From assembly GCA_964606415.1 (NCBI GenBank), contig CAZSGN010000206.1, positions 1 to 5,286 of the forward strand: a DNA stretch of 5,286 bases, given 5' to 3'. Each line of letters opens with the position of its first letter. Within the stretch, counting starts at the first letter, position 1. Below are positions 1 to 5,286 of the stretch, piece after piece. The stretch comes from CAZSGN01 sp964606415 (GTDB taxonomy: Bacteria > Bacteroidota > Bacteroidia > Bacteroidales > JBBRXJ01). Below the pieces are notes generated by a model. It saw only the letters and a program-made list of their open reading frames with translations, had not been told where the DNA came from and did no database searches. The position numbers and the translations under genes are program-made.

Positions 1-1322
1 ATCTCAAAAAGATGGTCACAGCAAGTTGATTGTTTTGAAGGATAAAGTCTGTTACTGGAAAGGAATTGTTTATCTCCTTTTTTAAAAAAGAAATAATCGT
101 CTCCTCCTGAATTGATTGGTGGGCCGGGATTAGTTATTTTTGACCATGACTCTCCCGGGAAACCTTTGGCTTTGTAGACATCAAAATTTCCCATGCCATA
201 GTGACCATTAGAGCTAAAATATAAAACAGAATCGCCAGGAATAAAAAAGGGAGATATTTCATCCTGGCTGGTATTTATTGGTGGGCCTAAATTGACTGCT
301 CGTGAGAAATGCCCATTTTTGTATCTTGAAAAGTAAAGGTCATATCTGCCATACCCGTTTTTCCTGTCAGAGGAAAAGAAAAGATAATAAGACCCGTTGA
401 TAAAGAGCATTTGTCCTTGTTGGGCATGACTGTTTTTTTTATTAATGACATCAGGAAGATCCGAAAGATAGTGAAGCTGATTGTTTTTCATTTGCACGTA
501 GGCCAACCGGCATTTTTCTTCTAAAGTACATCTTGTAATAATGAATGTGTCATTTTTGAAATGAGAGATTGAAATGATATCTTCTTCTTGTAAACCTTTA
601 ATGTTAATTTCTTGCCTGAAATGCCAGGTATCTTTGTTTTTTTGATCGGAAGTGAAAATTCCGGAAATCAAAACATCTTTATATTTCCCTTTTATTGATG
701 GCAGAATGATTCTTTTTTGTCCGCCTTTTGTTGAACGGGTTGCACAAAAAAAGAGTTTGTCTTTGTGATAAATACTCCCGAAAGCGCCATATTTTCGATT
801 GATTGATGAGGGCAGAGGCCTTGTTTCATAAACAGGATTGTGGTTTAATTTTTTGATGCTTGTTTTACAGCTAATAATTCCCAGTCTTGCCTGGTTGATT
901 AACTCTTCCGGATGTTCATCTTTAAAATGGAGAAAGTTCTTAAAATGTTTAATGGCTTGAGGATATTCCTCAAGTGATTGGCAGGCCTTCCCTAAGCCTA
1001 GATATGCTTTTGTATAAGCTGTTCGATTTCTTTCCAGGATAGCCGAGAAATGTTCTTTGCTTTTTTGATAAAGACGACTCTCCAGGTAGCAGTGGCCCAG
1101 ATCATAATGAATAGTTAAGGTTTTATCAGGACTTGTTGTTTCAAGTGCTTTTTCGTAATAAGGGATGGCTTCAAAAAATTTTTTTTCGCTGAATAGCTCT
1201 TTTGCGATTGCCAGATGTTCCTTTCCCTGGTTTTGTTCTATGATCCCGATAATGTCTTGTCCTATGGCGGACGTAATCATGATACATAAAAGAAAGATGG
1301 ATGTTACCCACAATTTCCACAT
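1..1322 (-). CDS. TPR and PD40 beta-propeller protein, PorE-like/OmpA-associated family (partial, C-terminus beyond window)
   Basis: An uninterrupted reading frame of 440 codons runs from ATG at 1322 off the left edge. Residues 1-21 form a signal peptide (MWK, hydrophobic core, likely cut in SAIG|QD). Cys13 is preceded by Leu, so it is not a lipobox. Three TPR units follow at about 33-66, 69-102 and 104-137, with Ala52/Tyr56, Gly76/Phe92 and Gly111/Ala123/Phe127 at consensus positions. From about 175 to the edge there are PD40/WD40-like propeller blades: FFSSDRKNGYGRYDLYFS (315-332), LYFSSNGHYGMGNFDVYKA (367-385) and two GPPIN loops (346 and 400). A CCDHLF motif sits at 434-439. In the family this layout usually continues into a C-terminal OmpA-like peptidoglycan-binding domain, which here would lie outside the window. 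The gene starts 21 nt after the porP stop, so it is probably co-transcribed. Inferred role: periplasmic partner of the PorP-like barrel in type IX secretion. The architecture is clear; the exact PorE orthology is not. Confidence 0.9.
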   Translation of the reverse strand, partial: MWKLWVTSIFLLCIMITSAIGQDIIGIIEQNQGKEHLAIAKELFSEKKFFEAIPYYEKALETTSPDKTLTIHYDLGHCYLESRLYQKSKEHFSAILERNRTAYTKAYLGLGKACQSLEEYPQAIKHFKNFLHFKDEHPEELINQARLGIISCKTSIKKLNHNPVYETRPLPSSINRKYGAFGSIYHKDKLFFCATRSTKGGQKRIILPSIKGKYKDVLISGIFTSDQKNKDTWHFRQEINIKGLQEEDIISISHFKNDTFIITRCTLEEKCRLAYVQMKNNQLHYLSDLPDVINKKNSHAQQGQMLFINGSYYLFFSSDRKNGYGRYDLYFSRYKNGHFSRAVNLGPPINTSQDEISPFFIPGDSVLYFSSNGHYGMGNFDVYKAKGFPGESWSKITNPGPPINSGGDDYFFFKKGDKQFLSSNRLYPSKQSTCCDHLFE

Positions 1323-1343
1323 CCTGTTTTTTTTTAAAATTGA
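1323..1343 (-). promoter_or_regulatory. 21-nt intergenic spacer with A9 tract before the TPR/PD40 gene
   Basis: The spacer between the porP stop and the downstream ATG reads, in the coding sense, as T-rich then a run of nine A (complement of 1327-1335) followed by CAGG directly at the start codon. No Shine-Dalgarno is placed at a usable distance, because the AGG is too close to the ATG. An A-rich, unstructured leader is typical of translation starts in Bacteroidota. The short gap supports co-transcription with porP. No terminator is present. Confidence 0.5.
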
Positions 1344-2348
1344 TTAAAAAGTTCTTGTTGGATCTGCTTCAAGTTTTGTAGATTGTTTAAAGAACGGCGA
1401 GTAGACAAGGGAAAACTCCAATGCTCCTTGTGTCTGGCTGACATTTTGCACGGGAGAGATAAAATCGGAGCTGATACCAAATTGGAAATTTTGCACCCTA
1501 AATCCCGCGGAAAAAATCAGGTTATTGTCGCTTGTTCTGAACCAGGTGCCAAACCGTAGCGCATTACTGGCGTCTTCGATATAGTATTCAAAATTTAAGC
1601 CAGAAACCAGTTGTTTGCTTTTGTTTTGAGTCATGTAAATGACATTTGGAACAAGAGCAAATTCTTCCGATAGCCCGATTCTCCCTCCTCCATGAACAAT
1701 AAATCTTCGGGAAAACCGTGCATCATCTCCAAAAAGTGATTGTTTAGGTTGATGAAGATGATAAGCAGATCCCCCAGCATATAAGGCAGTTAATTCGTTG
1801 ATTTTGCTATACCATAGAAATCCCAGGTTCATGTCAAAATTAAAAGCTTGTTCTTTCGTGAAATTTTCATTGATGCTTGCATCAGGATCATATTGGTGAT
1901 CTACCCATTGTGAATGATAGGAATGAACTGTAGGGTCAAATTTTCTTTGGAGCATACCAAGTTGAATGCCCATGGCAGCATAATGGTTATTATCAGGCCC
2001 GATGGCTTTGTGATAAGCGCCCGATGTTAGTATGTTCAGTGAATTTTGTTCTCCTGCATTTAAATGGTCATTGATGACCATACCGCCAACGGCAAGAATA
2101 TCAGGAGAAAAATTTTCGCGGGTAATCTTGTAATCGGCAGAGGCAGCATAGGTGTAGCCTGGAATGAGGCTGTTCTGTTGAGCTCTGTAGATGGTGCTGA
2201 CTTGCATGTCTCCAAGTGTAAAGCCTGTTAAGGCCGGATTTAAAGCCAGGTGAGAGGCATAAAACTGGGAGAAAAAAATGTCCTGGGCTTTTGTCAAAAG
2301 GAAAGTTGTCAGGAAAATGGCCAGTGATAAAATAATTCTCTTTTTCAT
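1344..2348 (-). CDS. Type IX secretion system PorP/SprF-family outer-membrane protein
   Basis: A 334-residue protein, the usual size for the PorP/SprF family. Residues 1-21 are a signal peptide (MKKR, hydrophobic core, cut at TKA|Q). The mature protein begins with the family hallmark QDIFFSQFYASHLALNPALTG (22-42, given here as two joined blocks, QDIFFSQFY and ASHLALNPALTG). The rest alternates polar and hydrophobic residues as beta-barrel strands do, for example TYAASADYKI, LNFEYYIEDA and NFQFGISSDF, with a final strand around GALEFSLVYSP, followed by a short polar tail ending DPTRTF. In this family, SprF of Flavobacterium johnsoniae is needed for secretion of the type B cargo SprB encoded next to it. 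The gene lies 107 nt downstream of a type B cargo gene, so its likely job is to export or anchor that cargo at the outer membrane. The ATG directly precedes the signal peptide and is the only sensible start. Specific pairing is inferred from position. Confidence 0.95.
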   Translation of the reverse strand: MKKRIILSLAIFLTTFLLTKAQDIFFSQFYASHLALNPALTGFTLGDMQVSTIYRAQQNSLIPGYTYAASADYKITRENFSPDILAVGGMVINDHLNAGEQNSLNILTSGAYHKAIGPDNNHYAAMGIQLGMLQRKFDPTVHSYHSQWVDHQYDPDASINENFTKEQAFNFDMNLGFLWYSKINELTALYAGGSAYHLHQPKQSLFGDDARFSRRFIVHGGGRIGLSEEFALVPNVIYMTQNKSKQLVSGLNFEYYIEDASNALRFGTWFRTSDNNLIFSAGFRVQNFQFGISSDFISPVQNVSQTQGALEFSLVYSPFFKQSTKLEADPTRTF

Positions 2349-2364
2349 AAATGCTGTATTTTTT

Positions 2365-2379
2365 AGGTCAGGTTTTCAT
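2365..2379 (-). repeat. Leader element copy 1 (upstream of porP)
   Basis: In the coding sense the sequence is ATGAAAACCTGACCT. It matches the element upstream of the cargo gene (5074-5088) at 14 of 15 positions. It ends 16 nt before the porP ATG, compared with 17 nt in the other copy. It contains a three-codon reading frame, ATG AAA ACC TGA, which would encode Met-Lys-Thr. Function is unknown: it could be a leader mini-ORF, an RNA or protein binding site, or a remnant of a duplicated gene start. Confidence 0.5.
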
Positions 2380-2411
2380 AATAAGCATGTAATAAGAAAG
2401 TTCAAATTTTA

Positions 2412-2429
2412 ATAATTACTGAGTATTAT
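2412..2429. repeat. Imperfect AT-rich palindrome between cargo gene and porP
   Basis: The plus-strand sequence ATAATTACTGAGTATTAT pairs ATAAT(T)ACT with AGTATTAT around a single central G, leaving one bulged T. The near-zero loop makes it a poor RNA hairpin, so a DNA-binding dimer site is a more natural reading than a terminator. Chance occurrence in AT-rich DNA cannot be excluded. Confidence 0.3.
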
Positions 2430-2455
2430 CCATGCTGATTAAATTAAAGTGTTGT

Positions 2456-5056
2456 TTACCGGATCAGGGTGATGTTTCCGGTAAATCTGTGGGTGCCCCC
2501 ATCAGTGTCTTTCACCTTCAACACGTAGCCAAAAGTCTGCATGTGCAGGTCTTTACCCTTATAAGAACCATCCCAGCATTGATCAAGTCTCGTGGCTTTA
2601 AAAACTTGTTCTCCCCAACGGTTATAAATTTGTAAATCAATATCGTTTAAAATGCCGTTTGAAAGCACACAAAGTTTATCGTTGTTCCCGTCCCCGTTTG
2701 GTGTGAAGGCTGTTGGGACAAAGACTTCAAAATCAAAGGTGTTGATTGTTATTGTGTCATAAGCCATACAACTAACACTGTCATTATAAACAAGCTGGCG
2801 TTCAACCATAAAACTTGCCGGATTATTAAGGATTGCCCGTGGTTCTTTGTCGGATGCTGGGTCAAGCAAAACGCTTGCGGGGGACCAGTTGTATGATGCG
2901 TTTTCTGCTTCCGTGGGATGTGGGTCAACGGTTAAATTGAATTCTTCTCCGGCAAAAACCTTTTCCTGATCCTGGATGATTTCACCTCCTTGTATGGCAT
3001 GAGGATTAAGCCCGGGGTTCTTTTTTACGTTAATGGTAATATCATCTGTCTGGGTACTGCTGCCATCATCGACTTCCACATTAAAGACATGTTTTTTGTT
3101 TTGTTTGATGGTGACCTGGTAAACGGAATCAGTGCTTAATGTTTCGGTAGAACCTGACCTTGTCCATTCATAGGTAACGTTGCTGTTTTGTTTTTGAACA
3201 ACAGCATAGAGATACAATGTTGCACCATAACAAACAATGGTGTCTTTGTCTGGGGTGCTTGCCCAGGCTGCACCTGTTTCCGGATAAGATGAGCGTGCAT
3301 CAATGGTCACATTGAGGGTATTAACATTCTTGATGGGGACTGTTTCGGAATCTGTGCAACCATTGACATCGGTAACCTGTACATTGAAATCGAATGAACT
3401 TTTAATGCTGATGGTCCGGGGATTTGGGTCTGTATTTGTTGAAGGATTATCAAGTGAGTCAGAAGGACTCCAGAGGTAATTATATGGAGCTGTTCCATTA
3501 TTGACTGTTACATCAAGGATGGTATCGCTGCCATAATCTATTTTTATGGTGTTACCGGTTAAGACAGGATTGGAAACAAATTGGCTATAAAGCGTATCAG
3601 CTGATTCAACACTACACGATGTGTTTGTATCAGATGCTCTTAAGATGGTTTTAACAGTTTCACCTGCAGAAGCATTGGGGTCAAAGGTAATGGCAATATC
3701 AGAACCATTACCTGTGATTGTTGAACCAACCTGGTAATTACTCATATTGTAGAGTTTATAATCAATCCCGGGTTCTGAATTTTGTATGGTGATTATCGCA
3801 TCATTGCCGTCACAAATATTTGGGGATAATACATTGATTGATGCAGTATCCGGCTCGGGGTGTAAAAAGATACTGTCCAGATTTTCAGAAAAGGTATTGG
3901 ACGGGTCATCAGCGATAAGGCCGATGTAATATTTACCTGAATCGAGGTTTGCGGATAATGAGCCGCTGATGGTGGCGCCGCTTTCTGATATGTTGCCTGG
4001 TGACCCAATGGTGTCTAGGATTGAAGTGAAATTTTTGGTTTTGGCTATTTGCGCGTAGATGTTTGTGCCAGAAGGCCAATTCCCTGAAGCTGAGGTGTTA
4101 TAGGCTATATCGATTTGTTCATTGGGGCATTTCTCATATCCTGGCACATCCGTAATATTGATTTCTTTGCAGGGGGGCAGGATAAATGAGGCTGTGTCAT
4201 AGATGGTGGTAACCGATTCCGTTTCGCTGCAAACTGTATTGCCTTCAAGGATCACCATGACGGTATCATTAGCGCTTAATGAATTAATAGAAAAAACGGT
4301 ATCATTCCTGTCTGCCGCATTTTTTTCAAAAGAACCGTTAACAAACCATTCCAGTGAAAAAGGGGAAGAATAATTAGCCAGGGAGTCGGCTACGAAAGTT
4401 CGTGTCTCAGTGTTGCAGGCTGTTTCGCCACCTGATGTTTGTTTAATGGCAACTTTGGGAGGGTTATCATTCACGTATGTTGCATTGGATGTAAAGTAAT
4501 CAAAAATAAAACCTGTCTCAGAGTCGTTGACCCATTCACTGCCATGCGTAGAAGATTCGTCTGCATAGATGACAATTCGCTGGAGGCCGTTATACTGAAA
4601 ATGAGCCTCGTAATGGTACCATGTATTTCCTGCTGCAGTAGTGATGGTATCCATGGGGATAAGGTCATCGACAGGTCCATTGGGATCCCCGAACCGGTAA
4701 TAACCTACCACAGGTTGAAAGTTGGACAATGACTGCGTTGCACCTGAACCTCTTCTTAAGCCATAGTAAAAAGAAAAAGTGTCTGCAGTGGTTGCTTCGA
4801 AAAAAGCAGTGAAAATTTGCACTTTGGATTGCCCTGAGCTTTGCCCAACATAACGGGCACCTTCATAAGGGGCTGGTGTAGCTGATGCATCTCTGGGATC
4901 CATTCCATTCCACATAACCCAGCATTCAGGAAGGTGAGGTTTTGACGTATTCCAGTCGTAGTCTGAATTAAAATCTGCTACGTATTGCCCGAGCAAAGGC
5001 TGAAGATTGAAAATAATAATGGTGGCAAACAGAGAGATAATTTGTTTTGTTTTCAT
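2456..5056 (-). CDS. Secreted multidomain Ig/PKD-like protein with CHU_C (type B) type IX sorting domain
   Basis: 866 residues. Residues 1-23 are a signal peptide (MKTK, hydrophobic core, likely cut at LLG|Q). About 25-192 is an N-terminal module with LPECWVMWNG (42-51), alternating strands and a FDYFTSN end; it resembles a jelly-roll beta-sandwich but I do not recognise a named family. About 198-292 is Ig/PKD-like, with Cys214, LEWFVNG (235-241) and Cys276. Two less certain beta modules cover about 300-400 and 404-492. PKD-like modules cover about 495-577 (YNYLWSP, VTDVNGCTDS), 603-678 (VTYEWTRSG) and 679-773 (YNWSP). Residues 777-866 are the CHU_C signal: VFVPTAFTPNGDGNNDKL (778-795), IYNRWGEQVF (810-819), CWDG (827-830), GYVLKVKD (843-850) and the terminal GNITLIR. 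Such proteins cross the outer membrane by the type IX system and stay on, or leave, the cell surface. No catalytic motif was seen, so adhesin, matrix or ligand-binding roles are inferred. It is small compared with giant SprB-type adhesins. Confidence 0.93.
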   Translation of the reverse strand: MKTKQIISLFATIIIFNLQPLLGQYVADFNSDYDWNTSKPHLPECWVMWNGMDPRDASATPAPYEGARYVGQSSGQSKVQIFTAFFEATTADTFSFYYGLRRGSGATQSLSNFQPVVGYYRFGDPNGPVDDLIPMDTITTAAGNTWYHYEAHFQYNGLQRIVIYADESSTHGSEWVNDSETGFIFDYFTSNATYVNDNPPKVAIKQTSGGETACNTETRTFVADSLANYSSPFSLEWFVNGSFEKNAADRNDTVFSINSLSANDTVMVILEGNTVCSETESVTTIYDTASFILPPCKEINITDVPGYEKCPNEQIDIAYNTSASGNWPSGTNIYAQIAKTKNFTSILDTIGSPGNISESGATISGSLSANLDSGKYYIGLIADDPSNTFSENLDSIFLHPEPDTASINVLSPNICDGNDAIITIQNSEPGIDYKLYNMSNYQVGSTITGNGSDIAITFDPNASAGETVKTILRASDTNTSCSVESADTLYSQFVSNPVLTGNTIKIDYGSDTILDVTVNNGTAPYNYLWSPSDSLDNPSTNTDPNPRTISIKSSFDFNVQVTDVNGCTDSETVPIKNVNTLNVTIDARSSYPETGAAWASTPDKDTIVCYGATLYLYAVVQKQNSNVTYEWTRSGSTETLSTDSVYQVTIKQNKKHVFNVEVDDGSSTQTDDITINVKKNPGLNPHAIQGGEIIQDQEKVFAGEEFNLTVDPHPTEAENASYNWSPASVLLDPASDKEPRAILNNPASFMVERQLVYNDSVSCMAYDTITINTFDFEVFVPTAFTPNGDGNNDKLCVLSNGILNDIDLQIYNRWGEQVFKATRLDQCWDGSYKGKDLHMQTFGYVLKVKDTDGGTHRFTGNITLIR

Positions 5057-5143
5057 AACATTTAGAGTATTTCAGGTCAGTTTTTCATTTAGGGAATTAC
5101 AATATACTAATAATTACAGAATGAAAAAAACTTTAATTTTAAA
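5057..5143 (-). promoter_or_regulatory. Leader and probable promoter region of the cargo gene/operon
   Basis: This AT-rich stretch directly precedes the first full gene and should carry the operon promoter. It contains the leader element (5074-5088) and GTAATTATTA (complement of 5108-5117), followed in the coding sense by GTATATTG. TATATTG is one base short of the Bacteroidota -7 consensus TAnnTTTG, and no -33 TTG was found 19-21 nt upstream, so the exact promoter cannot be assigned. GTAATT occurs twice in the same orientation, 17 nt apart. There is no Shine-Dalgarno before the ATG at 5056, as is normal for the phylum. Confidence 0.4.
5074..5088 (-). repeat. Leader element copy 2 (upstream of cargo gene)
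   Basis: In the coding sense the sequence is ATGAAAAACTGACCT, differing at one position from the copy upstream of porP (2365-2379). It ends 17 nt before the ATG at 5056. It contains the mini-ORF ATG AAA AAC TGA (Met-Lys-Asn). Both copies are followed by an A-rich segment containing AAATAC. The near-constant distance to the start codon argues against pure chance, but two copies are a small sample. Confidence 0.5.
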
Positions 5144-5162
5144 AAAATTGAATATCAATTTT
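5144..5162 (-). terminator. Possible AT-rich hairpin terminator or operator
   Basis: AAAATTGA (5144-5151) and TCAATTTT (5155-5162) form a perfect 8-bp inverted repeat with a 3-nt loop. Read on the minus strand, the second arm runs into seven consecutive T, as a rho-independent terminator would. The stem has only one G-C pair, so it is weak. It would sit about 34 nt after the stop of the possible upstream reading frame ending at 5196. It could equally be a regulator site for the operon. Confidence 0.3.
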
Positions 5163-5195
5163 ATTTTACCACATCCTTAATAATTTGTACCACAA

Positions 5196-5285
5196 TTATT
5201 TTTGTGATTTGGGGCTTAGCGTTTTTATATTTGGTTCTCCCACTAATTTAATGAAAGTTTGCAATTTGTTTATATGTAGATAAAA
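5196..5285 (-). other. Possible C-terminal tail of an upstream gene (open at right edge)
   Basis: One minus-strand frame is open from the right edge for 29 codons and ends in TAA at 5198-5196. Its translation includes KLQTFIKLVGEPNIKTLSP. It resembles no family I recognise, and an open frame this short is expected by chance fairly often. The hairpin at 5144-5162 downstream of its stop is the only support. The stretch may simply be non-coding; the rest of 5057-5286 holds no gene that I can see. Confidence 0.15.
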
Positions 5286-5286
5286 T

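Larger units (their letters stand above)
2349..2455 (-). promoter_or_regulatory. 107-nt intergenic region upstream of porP, possible internal control region
   Basis: This gap separates the cargo stop codon from the porP start. It contains no convincing GC-rich terminator hairpin, so read-through from the cargo gene is plausible. It holds an imperfect AT-rich palindrome at 2412-2429, the 10-mer GTAATTATTA (complement of 2410-2419), and the leader element at 2365-2379, the last two also found upstream of the cargo gene. The sequence AAAATTTG just after GTAATTATTA loosely resembles the Bacteroidota -7 box TAnnTTTG, but no matching -33 TTG was found at the right spacing. A secondary promoter is possible but not shown. 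Confidence 0.4.

Noticed and set aside
1284..1286. Cys13 of the TPR/PD40 protein as a lipoprotein cysteine
   Set aside because: The residues before it are Phe-Leu-Leu; a lipobox needs a small residue at -1, and a better signal peptidase I site follows at SAIG|QD.
1165..1347. Plus-strand 60-codon open frame
   Set aside because: It lies almost wholly antisense to the signal peptide and TPR1 of the minus-strand TPR/PD40 gene, which has clear family motifs; no homology-like features.
2430..2455. Terminator directly after the cargo gene
   Set aside because: No GC-rich stem followed by a T-run on the minus strand was found, so read-through into porP remains likely.
2432..2635. Plus-strand 67-codon open frame
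   Set aside because: Antisense to the conserved CHU_C domain of the secreted protein; composition gives no domain signal.
3307..4680. Three short minus-strand open frames (3307-3498, 3793-4008, 4471-4680)
   Set aside because: All lie inside the 866-codon gene in another frame and are explained as shadows of it.
4439..4732. Plus-strand 97-codon open frame, cysteine-rich
   Set aside because: Antisense to residues of the N-terminal module of the 866-residue protein; its cysteines look like a by-product of reading the complementary strand.
5197..5204. Plus-strand TATTTTTG, an exact match to the -7 consensus TAnnTTTG
   Set aside because: No -33 TTG lies at the needed spacing, and the only ATG downstream within the window (5251) opens a 10-codon frame. 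In AT-rich DNA such matches are common.
5251..5283. Plus-strand 10-codon frame MKVCNLFICR
   Set aside because: Too short and without supporting signals to call a gene.

Overview
The window reads as a chromosomal segment from a member of the Bacteroidota. The evidence is the protein families: a PorP/SprF-family outer-membrane barrel, a protein ending in a CHU_C (gliding-motility-associated, type B) type IX secretion signal, and a TPR plus beta-propeller protein of the PorE-like/OmpA-associated type. Start sites lie in A/T-rich sequence without Shine-Dalgarno motifs, as is usual in this phylum. The genus cannot be determined from the sequence.

All genes are on the minus strand, so transcription runs right to left. 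From the right edge: 5057-5286 is an AT-rich intergenic stretch with a small perfect inverted repeat, possibly the tail of an upstream gene, and the leader of the first full gene. 2456-5056 encodes an 866-residue secreted multidomain protein with a signal peptide, an N-terminal beta-sandwich-like region, several Ig/PKD-like modules and a C-terminal type B sorting domain. 2349-2455 is a 107-nt gap with a leader resembling the one at 5057-5120. 1344-2348 encodes the PorP/SprF-like protein. After a 21-nt gap, 1-1322 encodes the first 440 residues of a TPR/PD40 protein that runs off the left edge.

Read together, this is a compact type IX secretion cassette: a type B cargo, its probable dedicated outer-membrane partner (as SprF is for SprB in Flavobacterium) and a periplasmic PorE-like protein that may tie the partner to the peptidoglycan if the missing part carries an OmpA domain. 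The gene order fits one operon, though the 107-nt gap may hold an extra control point. The families are known. The least expected observation is a near-identical 15-nt leader element, containing a three-codon mini-ORF, at almost the same distance upstream of both the cargo gene and the porP gene.
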